DNA from: Pseudozyma flocculosa PF-1
Taxonomy: Eukaryota > Basidiomycota > Ustilaginomycetes > Ustilaginales > Ustilaginaceae
Direction: 5' to 3'
NCBI RefSeq assembly: GCF_000417875.1
Contig: NW_006920874.1
Location: 664,817 to 728,816, forward strand
DNA length: 64,000 nt
The number at the start of each line of letters is the position of its first letter. The stretch's first letter is position 1. The position numbers and the translations under genes are program-made. This document shows, in pieces, positions 44,638 through 53,971 of the stretch. The notes beneath the pieces are model-generated. The model searched no databases, was not told where the DNA came from, and worked only from the letters and a program-made list of their open reading frames with translations.

Positions 44638-44818
44638 GCGGGCGGGCGGCCGGTCAGGGCCCGCTGTACATATACCAGAAAGAACCACCCAGATTGGGCA
44701 TGCCGATTAGTGATCACGATTGCGACGTCTATGCGCGTGGCTGCGGGGGATCTCTGTTTCTATGTCTCCTTGGGAAGGCCGATGCAGCCTGTCGTCCGTG
44801 ATGCCGACGTCGTTGCCA
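44638..44818. other. Short convergent 3' region of thiolase and ARV1
   Basis: Only 181 bases separate the two stop codons of converging genes, so their 3' ends probably overlap. Nothing else is seen. Confidence 0.6.
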
Positions 44819-46249
44819 TTACCTGGCGATCCACTGAATGGCCCACCTGGCCACAGCAGCCTGGGCCGACCAGGCCGTAAGGAGCACGAGGGTCGATACG
44901 GCAGGTCGGTGGGGCACGATGACGCCCAGTGCGACGCCGGCGCTGAGACCGCCAACGACGGCTCTGATGGTGCCCTCGACGGACCAGGCGGGTAGTCTGT
45001 CAAAGAGGCTCTCGGAGAAGGCGTTGAGCCAAGTCGATGCCGCCGTTGTTGCTGTTGCAGCAGCAGCGAGGTCGCCGGGTGAAGAAGTCGACGGGGGGCG
45101 TGGGAACTTCGAGTCCCACAGCAGTACGAGGCTGAGGAGGAGCAGCGTCGAGAGTTGCGAGAGGAGCATCGATGTAGGCGCCAGATCGGGCGTGTACAGA
45201 TCGAGCACGGTGCGGTCACTGCGGTGCTGGTGTTGGTGCTGCTGCTGTTGCGGCTGCATCGATGGTGCCGTCGGATGGCTGGACGGCGAGAGGCGATCCG
45301 TGTCCGTGGCATCGGCATCGATGTCGGTCTGACCGGCAACGGCGCTCGTTTGTGCCCGTGTCGAAGTCGGCGACGCCGCGGGAGGAGCTTTAGACCTCGT
45401 CGCCGCCATGCTGCTGTCGGTCTGACGCCGGCTCGACCACCGCTCCCCCTCGATGGCTGCCCAGTACAGGGATCCGACGACGAGATGGAACGTGACCATC
45501 TCCACGGCCGTGACGAGCAGGACTGAGACGTAGCTGTCAAAGATCCCGGCCCCTGCCCCCGCCCCTCCCCCATCGCCATCCCCCAAACCCCAAGGCATGC
45601 GAAGCGGGGCGGTGCACAGCCGACCCTCGGTCTCCGAGTCGACCGAGGCGATCCGACCATCGGCTGCGACGTGCGAGGGATGGTGGACGCAGAGGTAGAA
45701 CCAGCGGATGTAGGCATCGATCAGGAGGAGCGCGACGAGACGTTTGAGCAGCGTCGTGTACCGATCCCGCGGCGGTTGGGACGGAGGAGTGAGGGGATGC
45801 TGCGATGTGAGGATCTGGGTATCGGTGGGGAGCGTGAGCGTTGGGCGGTTGAAGAGGAGGTGTCGGTATGCCCTCGGCTTCACCAGCATCTGCGATGATG
45901 GCCGAGAAAGAAGGAGCAGCGTTGCTATGATGAGCGGTGCGCAATGAGAGCGAGCCTCGGCCGAGGAAGGAAGACGAAGACGTACCAGGTCAAGCAGGAC
46001 GATGGCGAGACCATGCTCGAGGTACGGATCTGCAAACGCGCCGCAGCCTCGTTCCTCGTCATCGATCCCGTCCTCCTCGTCCTCCTTCGGCCGATCGCCA
46101 TCCGCCTGCATCTCTTGCTGCTTTTTGGCGCGGCGAGGACCAGTGGAAGCCGGCCCGGCGCTGGTGCATCTTGCCAGGACGACATGATCCTTGCCGTACC
46201 GCACGAAGAGCGAGTCCACCGGCCTTGAACATGTGGTGCAGATTGGCAT
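44819..46249 (-). CDS. ARV1: Arv1 lipid-homeostasis protein of the ER
   Basis: Arv1 is an ER membrane protein needed for sterol distribution and GPI-anchor assembly. The Arv1 homology domain starts at residue 1 with a zinc-ribbon half, CTTCSRPVDSLFVRYGKDHV. It continues DPYLEHGLAIVLLDL, and then VKPRAYRHLLFNR. Between the last two is a likely 96-base intron (45985-45890, GTACGT donor, CATCGCAG acceptor) that keeps the frame and contains no stop. Splicing it gives LDLMLVKPRAYRHLLFN, as in the family. The spliced product is about 444 residues. Further hydrophobic segments include YVSVLLVTAVEMVTFHLVV and MLLSQLSTLLLLSLVLLW. The second zinc cysteine pair is split by ~41 extra residues (C28 and C70). 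A Gln/His-rich loop lies in the middle. Confidence 0.87.
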   Translation of the reverse strand: MPICTTCSRPVDSLFVRYGKDHVVLARCTSAGPASTGPRRAKKQQEMQADGDRPKEDEEDGIDDEERGCGAFADPYLEHGLAIVLLDLVRLRLPSSAEARSHCAPLIIATLLLLSRPSSQMLVKPRAYRHLLFNRPTLTLPTDTQILTSQHPLTPPSQPPRDRYTTLLKRLVALLLIDAYIRWFYLCVHHPSHVAADGRIASVDSETEGRLCTAPLRMPWGLGDGDGGGAGAGAGIFDSYVSVLLVTAVEMVTFHLVVGSLYWAAIEGERWSSRRQTDSSMAATRSKAPPAASPTSTRAQTSAVAGQTDIDADATDTDRLSPSSHPTAPSMQPQQQQHQHQHRSDRTVLDLYTPDLAPTSMLLSQLSTLLLLSLVLLWDSKFPRPPSTSSPGDLAAAATATTAASTWLNAFSESLFDRLPAWSVEGTIRAVVGGLSAGVALGVIVPHRPAVSTLVLLTAWSAQAAVARWAIQWIAR

Positions 46250-46635
46250 CGTGGTCGCATCGCCGACGTTGTGAGCCGCCGTCGAAGTCTGCCTTCTCGC
46301 GTGGGTGCCCCGAGATCGCTACGAGGAGGGCTGCTAGGATGACGCACTTGAGCTGAGGTTGCGTCGGTCTGCCATGGTGCGAAGGCGGCGGCGGTGGTGG
46401 TGGTGGTGGTGGTGGCTTGTGAGCATCCAGAAGGCAGAGAGTGAGGGGCCCTCCAGCGACCTTCAGGGTCCAACTGTGCGCGACCCGCTTGCCTTATCTT
46501 TCTTCCTGTGCACCGACCACCCACGCCTCCTCGGCTTGCCTTCGTCCTCCGCCCTCGACCCATCCCTCGGCTCCATCACCATCACCCTCAGTGATAACAT
46601 CCGGTCCGCGTGCAAACATCTCGCCGCCAGGCAGT
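46250..46635. promoter_or_regulatory. Divergent promoter of ARV1 and UreF
   Basis: Two genes start in opposite directions from this 386-base region. It contains a GGT tandem at 46393-46415 and a C/T-rich leader on the UreF side. No TATA element and no clear CCTG island are seen. Confidence 0.6.
46393..46415. repeat. GGT trinucleotide tandem
   Basis: An uninterrupted GGT repeat in the ARV1-UreF divergent promoter. Confidence 0.9.
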
Positions 46636-48280
46636 ATGCTATCGTGGGCACCTGCAACTGCCGGCGTGCCCAACAAGCGCGGGCCACACGCCGATGAGGA
46701 CGAAGACGAGGTCGACGAGGACTTGGAGACCTACCTCCTCCTCCTACTCAGCGACTCGAACCTGCCCACCGGTGAGCAACTCCACGGCTTCTCGCTGTCA
46801 ACATCCCGCTGGACTATCTGACCCCATCTCGACGCTCCATCGCCCCGCATTCGCGCCCGCCCGATCAGGCGGCTTCGTCGCCTCCTCCGGTCTCGAATCC
46901 TACCACGCCCACGGGTTCCTGCACAACGTCGAGACCACATCGAGCCTCGCCTCTTTTGGCGTAGGTGCGACTCTGTCCGCCGGACCTGGAGCGGGTAGAC
47001 GACGGCAGATGGCGCCGTCGCAAGCGCGCCTCTCGTCCTCGACGCTCTCCTACACCCGGTCGACGCTACACTCGTATGCCCGTTCGGCCGTCCCCTTTCT
47101 CGTGCGCGCGCACCAGGCCGTGCGGCGGTACTGCTCCCGCCGCGTCCGCATCGAGGTGGAGCGATATCGTCGTCGGAGAAAGCGCTCGGACGCAGAACAA
47201 GACGGTACTGCTGCGGGCGAGGAGGCGGCAGAGCGGTGCTACGACGCCGAGGCCGACGCAGCGGATCTCGAGGCGCTCATGGGCACGCTGGCGTGGCTCG
47301 ACCAGGCGTACCACACGCTGCTGCTCAACCACGTCGCGAGGCGGGCATCAAGGGCGCAGGGGATAGCGCTTCTCACTCTCTACACGAAGGCCTTCGCGCG
47401 GCCCATCAACCTCGAGAAGGAGCACTTTGACGGATCGCGTCTCGGTCTACGGCGCCGCCGCGGCCTCGACGGTACGACGAACGACGGGGACGACGTCCAA
47501 GACGACGCCGACGACGAAGACAGAGAAGAACTAGCGAGCCGACTGCGCATCGAGATCGCCGCGACGCTGGTCGAGAAGCTCAAAAGGGAGATCCGCAAGT
47601 CGTCGGCGGGCGCCTCGTCGACGTCGCGGCAGCAGCAGGGACATTTCCCGCTATGTTGGGCCGTCTTCAGTGCGGCGCTGGGGCTGAGCAGGGCGAGGAC
47701 GGTGCAGCTGCACCTCTTCCTCCAGGCCCGCAGCCTGCTCTCGAGCAGCATCCGCCTCAACACGCTCGGACCGTACCTCGCCCATCAGCTGATGCGCTTC
47801 CAGCTGCGCGACGTCGTCAAGCAGATCGTCGACGAGCTGGAGAGCGAGGGCTGTATGGATGGGCAGGAGGAGGAGGAGGAGCATATGGAGGGTGAAAGTC
47901 AGGGAGGCGAGGGGCTGATGGACCAAGACATGGAGGCGGACAACCACATCCCGGCCTATCGTATCGACGAGCCGGCGGCGGGACAAGCACAACCGGCGCC
48001 TCCAGCCGTAATGGTCCAGGCTCTACGACCAGCCGAGCGCACTCTGATACCCGTTGACGATTCGGATCCGGACCAAGGATGGGCGTGGGACTGGGCCGAA
48101 GACGAACTCGCCGATTCGACCGACCGAGGACCAAGATCAGCAGCAGCAGCAGCAGCAAGGGCGGCAGCGACCGGCCCGTCGTTCTGGCAGTCGCGCAGCG
48201 CTCCCGCCACGACGTTTCCGCTGGGCGAAATCGTCCAGGCCAGACACGACCAGCTGCATTCCCGCTTGTTCAACAGCTAG
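46636..48280 (+). CDS. ureF: Urease accessory protein UreF
   Basis: UreF works with UreG and UreD to insert nickel into urease. Exons 46636-46771 and 46869-48280, joined in phase 1 across a 97-base intron, give about 515 residues. The join rebuilds the family motif SDSNLPTGGFVASSGLESYH (roughly residues 38-57). Later motifs are the helix DLEALMGTLAWLDQAYHTLL and GHFPLCWAVFSAALGLS from residue 303, then LFLQARSLLSSSIRLNTLGP. UreF is usually about half this length. The extra length is an Arg/Asp/Glu-rich insertion before residue 300 and an acidic, Gln/Ala-rich C-terminal region. The ATG at 46636 is the first in the exon-1 frame. Its presence implies a nickel urease elsewhere in the genome. It is divergent from ARV1. 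Confidence 0.88.
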
Positions 48281-48654
48281 CCAGCCGGCCGACCGGCCGC
48301 GTGCGTGGAGATCGATTGACCTTTCCATCTGGTATTGCAACCCTTGACTGGCTAGTCCGGCAAAGGGGGATCGGGACGGACAGGCTTGCGTCGCCCGTCG
48401 TTGGCAGCGGGGAATTGATGAACTACTACCTATCTACACGAGCCGGGGTTGGGAAGTGCTGCGCTGCGTTTACAAGTGCGAATGCGAGGCGGAGGGGCCG
48501 AGGGGCAAAAGGAGCGTGAGGGCAGCAAGGGCAATGCGACGTCTAGAATAGAGGCAGACGGGTGTCTGCGAGGCCGAGCGCGGCGGTTTGAGGGCGCAGC
48601 GACGGGTTTGACGAGCGTCGGAAGGATCGAGGAACCATGCGCTGGATCGGCCGT
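48281..48654. other. Convergent 3' region of UreF and the 48655 gene
   Basis: No gene is seen; the two neighbouring genes end towards each other here. Confidence 0.5.
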
Positions 48655-49401
48655 CTACTGCCACGTCTTGGGTCCGAGCTCGACGAGGCCGATGGCCTTC
48701 TTGGGCCGGATCTTGGACGTGAACCACTCGACTGCCTGGAGAAACTCGCTCTTGGGCTTGGGTGGCTCCCCGATGCGGATCTTGGGCGAGTGGTCGATCG
48801 TCTCCTTTGCTGCGCGCACCGCCTCGTTGAAGTCGATGCCGACGCCGACGCCGGAGTTCTGCACCTCTGGCGTGGGGATGAGGGACTCGTTGTTGAGGTA
48901 GTCCTTGATCCGCCCACTCGACGTCAGCAGGCCGGACGACGTGTTGCGCGATTCGGCCGACGTCATGGGAGAGTAGGGCGAGTGGACGAGGTACTCCCAG
49001 TAGATGCACGCGATGAGGATGTAGAGCGCCGCCCGCAGCGCCACCTCGACGCGCTGCTGCTTCTGGATCTCCTCGTCGGTCGCCGTCTTTTCGTTGCGGC
49101 GGCCCTTGATGGCCTTTCCCGCGGCGCCGTAGCGCATGAACCCGAGCCCCACTATCGCTCCGGCCGCCAGACCTTCCGTCAGCGCGATAAAGAGGGCGAG
49201 CGCCCGCACAAAGCTCGTCGGGAAGAGGTCGAACCGGTTTGCGGTCCAGTAGACGCCGTAGATGGGCAGGAGGATGTGAGGGATGAGGAGTGCCGAGCCC
49301 TTGCCGCCTGCAAGAACAGTGCTGTAGGCTGACCGGGCGAGGCTGAATGTGGCATCGCGTCGCTCGTGCGGGTCAGGGTGGAGCTTGAACCTCTCTGGCA
49401 T
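48655..49401 (-). CDS. Small multi-span membrane protein, unknown
   Basis: No family is recognised. A single exon encodes 248 residues starting MPERFKLHPDPHERRDATFS. Hydrophobic segments are ALLIPHILLPIYGVYW, VRALALFIALTEGLAAGAIVG and VALRAALYILIACIYWEYLV; a basic loop (GKAIKGRRNEK) separates the last two. The C-terminal ~100 residues are hydrophilic (GIDFNEAVRAAKETID, then PKPKSEFLQAVEWF). The ATG lies just downstream of a CT dinucleotide run in the presumed leader. The distinct membrane-loop-tail layout supports a real gene rather than a chance frame. Confidence 0.7.
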   Translation of the reverse strand: MPERFKLHPDPHERRDATFSLARSAYSTVLAGGKGSALLIPHILLPIYGVYWTANRFDLFPTSFVRALALFIALTEGLAAGAIVGLGFMRYGAAGKAIKGRRNEKTATDEEIQKQQRVEVALRAALYILIACIYWEYLVHSPYSPMTSAESRNTSSGLLTSSGRIKDYLNNESLIPTPEVQNSGVGVGIDFNEAVRAAKETIDHSPKIRIGEPPKPKSEFLQAVEWFTSKIRPKKAIGLVELGPKTWQ

Positions 49402-49425
49402 GGTTGCGAGTCGAGCGGCGCAGTG

Positions 49426-49442
49426 GAGAGAGAGAGAGAGAG
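49426..49442. repeat. GA/CT dinucleotide run in a 5' leader
   Basis: An uninterrupted run read as CT on the coding strand, directly before the 49401 start codon. Confidence 0.85.
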
Positions 49443-50322
49443 TGCGGATGACCCGGTTCTGGAGCGAGGGTCGGGATTGGCTCTCTACAGCAGGCGGTCT
49501 AGAGAGAGCGGCGTCGCCTTGCGATACCGTTTGGCGGTGCCTGTCGATCTCGGTGCGAGTGTGATGCGCTCGCTAGCGGTGTCTTGACGATTGTGCGTGC
49601 TTCGCCCGTGGCCGATGTCGAGATGCTGGTGGCAGCGGTGGCTTGCGGATGGGACGAGGTGCGTCGTGCGATGTGCGGGGATTGATGGTCGCAAGGGACC
49701 GAGGGTAAGGACGAAGCAGTGCTGTGGGGGGTATAAGAGGCGTGGATGGGATGGATGGTGGAAGGGAGGAGAGGTCTGCGAGCGACTAGAGTGATTCAAA
49801 CCAGAACGGCCTGGCCTGGTGTCGAGGGAAGAGGGGATCCGAGTAGTGCGGGGCGAGCCAGGCTCAGCGGAAGCGGCTAAAGTTGCTGCATCTCCGCGTG
49901 AAATCAAACAGCAGCAGCAGCGGGCCTCGTCGTCTGCCTCGACAACTCTGCGCCGCACCGCCGCCACCTCGCCGTGGTGCGTCGACTACTTCTCCGCTTT
50001 CCTTGCGGCTGAGCCGATTCATCATCGGGCTGACCGGCGGCTCTCGGGATGGCCATAGCGTTGAGCAGGTCGGCGGGGCCCTTTCTGCTCCTTTGTTCCG
50101 CCTCGACCAAGCTGAGCCGCTGTGGCCCCGGCCTAGTGCCGACCGGAAGCTATCGACGACCTCGCCCTCCCCATTCTAAGAGTGGAGTTGTACACCTGCT
50201 TCGTCGTTGTCGACGAGAGGAGCGCCGCGCAGCTTGAACGGCGACGAGCAGAGTTCAGATGGATTTCAAAACGGTCGCCCTCCGACGTCGGAGAGCGGGT
50301 TGATGACGTCTCGGCGAGAAGC

Positions 50323-50350
50323 CTGGCTGGCTGGCTGGCTGGCTGGCTGG
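50323..50350. repeat. CTGG tetranucleotide tandem
   Basis: Seven CTGG units in a row within a CCTG-type island, about 0.9 kb upstream of the membrane-protein gene. Confidence 0.9.
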
Positions 50351-51165
50351 CATGCGCAGAGACAGCGGCTGGGGTCCTGCCTGCCTGCCCGCCTCAGGCC
50401 CAAAGGGGAAAACCAGGCGAGACCGCGGGCGGCCGCGAAGGCTAGGCAACCCCACATGAGGGCCGACTTGCCTTTCCTCTTTCACGCGTGAAAGAGGGTG
50501 GGCCCTGACCTCGCCCTGGGCTGGCAGGGCTAGAGGGCGATTGAGGCAAGCAAGCCTCCACGCTCCTCTGCTCGTTACCGAAACCGCGGGCTCGCCACCT
50601 CGGCCCTCGTCCTCCCTCCCTGCTCCCGCGCCAACTCAACCTGTCGGGCCAGGCCGTTGGCGTTCGGCTCCACCGAATGGGCCATGGACGACTCTGGCGG
50701 TGAGGGTGCTCGCTCCCCACGTGAACAAGCTGCCCAATTCTTCCGGCGAGGCGGCAGCGGCTTCTCCGTTCTCTCTTTCACACCATCCCAAGCTCGACAA
50801 CCGTCCCCACCCCCATCGCGCTTCCACAACAGACGCTCGCGCCTTGGCTGTGCAGCCGCGGCGGTGCCACAAATGCGCAGCAGCTTGGGCATGTCTCGAC
50901 GGCGCTCCTGATCGATTTCAAAATGCTCCGTCGTGGAGCTTTCGTCGGGTCACAGAAGAGGGCAAGGTGAATTGCCAGCATTGAATGGTTCGCGCTTCGT
51001 CGGGCGGCGCTTCTCGGCTGGTGGCGTCGCTGCCGTTGGACGCCACGGATCTCTGCTGTGCGTGGTGCTGCGTGCGTGCGTGCATGCTTGTGCTTTTGGC
51101 CTTGCTCGGAGGCGATGCGGCCGTGGCCGTGGCTGCGTCTCGTGCTTCGTCTCGCTGGATCTCCT

Positions 51166-53971
51166 TCAGGCAGCCTCGGCGTGGCCGCCGGCGGTGAAGG
51201 GGCGGAAGTCGACCTGCTGAGAGCCGTGCGACATCGTCCACTCGCCCTGACCGTGGACGCCGATCCAACGCAGCACCCTGAGGCTGGGGCACCTCCTTGC
51301 CAGCCTGGCTCAGCCCGAGAGAGGTGCACAGCGTCCCAGCGTCAGCACCGTGAACCGCTCTCGAATCTCCCGTTTCCGCGCCGCTGCAAGCCAGCACAAC
51401 TCACTTCCGGATCTCTCTCTTCGGTGGGACCACCTGCTCTCCTTGACCAAGGCCCACCCAGGGGCTGGTGTCGACCGAGCCCCGCTTGTTGGGGCTGCTG
51501 TCCGGCTTGACCTTTCGCTCCGGGGTCGACGGCGCTCCGCCATCCTTGGAAGCGTCCGAATGGCCGTTGGCGAGGCTGTAGTGAGATGCGAACATCACCT
51601 CGTCAGACGGGATCCAGGGGCAATGCTCCGGCAGCACGTTGACGTTGAGCTCCTGCAGCCGCGAGCACTGAGTGAAGAGAGGGCTCTTGGCCAGCTATCG
51701 CGTCCATTTCAAGGCCAGAGGAGACACAGCGGAAGTCATTCAGCGGGGCCGCTCGGTCAGGATGGTCAGGATGCGTCGTGTCCGGCGTGTTGCCCTCTCA
51801 CCAGCTTCGTAAAGGGGAAATCCACGCAGACCTGCATGGTACGGATGTTGGGGCAGGCGCCGAGGATGGCCTTGAATTCGGCCTCGGACAGAAAGAAGAA
51901 GTCGATCTGTTGGGCGGTGGGAAGATGACGGAAGGCAACGCGGACGAACGATCAAAGAGTGGACAATGCGTTTCTAGGCATCTTCGCCACCATGTGTCGA
52001 GGAAATGAGCTCACGTTGAGATGCGACAGAGAGGAGCCGCGAGCCGATAGGTGGTCCAAGGCTTCTCTGGGAATCGCACGCGGCTGAACGACCGGGTCGG
52101 TCGAGCGCGCCGATCGGAAGTCGTGACGGAGCTTGCCAGACACTTTGCCCGCTCCGTCGTGCCTCGTCACGACAAACTCTGCCATGTCCAAGAGCGTGGT
52201 GCGCAGCGAGGCAAAGATCGAGTCGAGGTGGTCGGTGACCCAGCTGCGCGAGCAATGTCGGGGGCGAGAGGATCCTTCCAGTCAGTCTCTGTCCACGAGG
52301 GCAGGCGACGAGGGGGCTTTGAGATGTCACACAGAGGCTCACGAATGGTGATGGCCGTCTGTGCTGATCACGTAGCGCAAGGTGCGGAACCGGTCCGAGG
52401 CGGGCTCGATCGAAGACCAGGTGTCACGCGGCAGACGTCCTGACCGGCACCGATGGCATCGACAGGCAGGTCAGAATCGGCATCGCCACGCCGCGTCGGC
52501 CTGGCTGCACGTCCTCGCCTCGCGCTCGCGGCGGAGGCTAACTTACCTTCGACGTCGACCAGCGTCAGACTCTCCAGCGCGTAGCATCCCTCGAGCACCG
52601 CCGATAGGCCTTTGGCGGTCATCTGGGCATCCCGAGTCAGGAACGGTCCGATCGAGCATGCATGCAGAGTCGAAGCGGTCTCAGCTTCTTCCTGCAGCGA
52701 ATGGGGCGTCGATACGGTCCACGTCCGTTGGCTCTCACCTTAGTGCCGCCAGTGCTGATGCAGAGGTGCCGCAGCTTCTTGCATGTCTCGCCGATCTGGC
52801 AGAGCACGGTGTCCTCGACGAACTGGCAGTCCAGGCTGAGCGTCTCGATGTTCGAGAGCGAGGGGATGGACGCGCCGAGCATCCTCCAGCCGTCCAGCGA
52901 GAGATGAGACAGGTACAATCGCCGCAGATGACCCAGGCCGTCGATGCCGTCAGGGCTCCACTTTGTGCAGAGCTCGTCGCCGGCATCCGATGTCGAGACG
53001 TCCGAATCGCGTCGCTTCGACGTAGTAGATCCCGACAGCGGCCCGTTGCCGAGAGTCATGACCTGGAGATCCTGCAAGCGCGGAACTTCGGCAGCAAGCA
53101 GGAGGCAGAACCCGGCAAAGGGCGGCCGACGGGAACTCCTGATGCGTCAAAGCCAGATGGACGAGGACCATGGTGTGAAGGTCAGCTAGGGCGAGAGCGT
53201 CAAGCCTCGCCCCGGTCAATCGATCGGCCGTTCGACTGACCAGACCATCGACTCGAGCATGGGAAGCTTGCGGACCAGGTGCTGGAAGTGGATGGCGTCG
53301 AGGGGTGCTCGGAGCGCCGCGTTGCCGTCGCCAGGCGCACAGCTTGCGCTCGTATCCCAGCCGGTCTCGCTGGGCTTGATGACAATCTTCTTGACAAGAT
53401 CGGCGAGCCTGTGTCATAGCGTGGAACAGATGGAGCGAGGAGAGGGCCGGACAGCTCAGCCGGAAAGCGCAAGGCTGGCTGGCTTGCGATCCGAGCGAGG
53501 ACGAGCTGTAACGTCGACTCACCTCACCGGCTGGCTCAGCACGGCCTGAAGCTTGGATCCGGGCCGGGGGCGTGCAACCTCTTGGGCATCGTCTGCGAGC
53601 GAGATCGTCTCAAAGCAGAGGGCGACTGTGGCCTCATGCACACGCCTCGAAACGAGGAGAAGGGCCGGAACGGCCGAGGGTCCACCTGTGGCGATGGCTT
53701 GGCCAACGATGGCTGTCAAAGGACCGAGACGCGATGACGAGGTGCGAGCGTGGGGCAAATGACGTGGCTCATAATCAGCGTCGGCTTGTCCTCGCTGGCA
53801 CCGCCGACGTCGCTGTGCCTCTGCGGCTCGTTGCTGGAGCCCATGCTCACCACGCAGCACCACTTCTGGCAGCTGGTCGAGCTTGGATGCTGCGCCAACA
53901 GTCTGAATGCGGGGTTCGCCTTTGTCGTCAGGCATCGTTGAGCTCCACATCATGCTCCTCGGCTCGAGCAT
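51166..53971 (-). CDS. F-box and leucine-rich-repeat protein, ten exons
   Basis: A likely substrate receptor of an SCF ubiquitin ligase. Exons run 53971-53851, 53712-53523, 53408-53237, 53071-52739, 52622-52547, 52439-52343, 52243-52015, 51906-51802, 51667-51405 and 51304-51166, about 574 residues. The first join rebuilds an F-box: LDQLPEVVLRAIVGQ, then PALLLVSRRVHEATVALCFE. LRR-like units follow: LGHLRRLYLSHLSLDGW, LSNIETLSLDCQFV, CKKLRHLCISTG, CYALESLTLVDVEG, FRTLRYVIST, CPNIRTMQVCVDF, CSRLQELNVNVLP and CPSLRVLRWIGV. All joins but one have good donors and correct phase. The exon 3 to 4 join (donor GTCGAA at 53236) is weak. Starts at 53953 or 53935 are also possible. The substrate is unknown. 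Confidence 0.82.

Larger units (their letters stand above)
49402..51165. other. Intergenic, upstream of 48655 gene and downstream of the F-box gene
   Basis: No gene is supported. A GA/CT dinucleotide run lies at 49426-49442, 25 bases before the membrane-protein start. A CTGG tandem sits at 50323-50350 within a CCTG-type island (about 50310-50530). An open frame at 50918-51397 is the shadow of the F-box gene's last intron and exon. Confidence 0.45.

Noticed and set aside
43336..44688. 450-codon minus-strand frame opposite thiolase
   Set aside because: An antisense shadow of a fully conserved enzyme, rich in Gly/Asp/Ala/Val as expected from reversed thiolase codons.
50918..51397. 159-codon minus-strand frame at the end of the F-box gene
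   Set aside because: It reads the last intron and exon in the wrong frame; the spliced frame LARRCPSLRVLRWIGV continues the LRR pattern.
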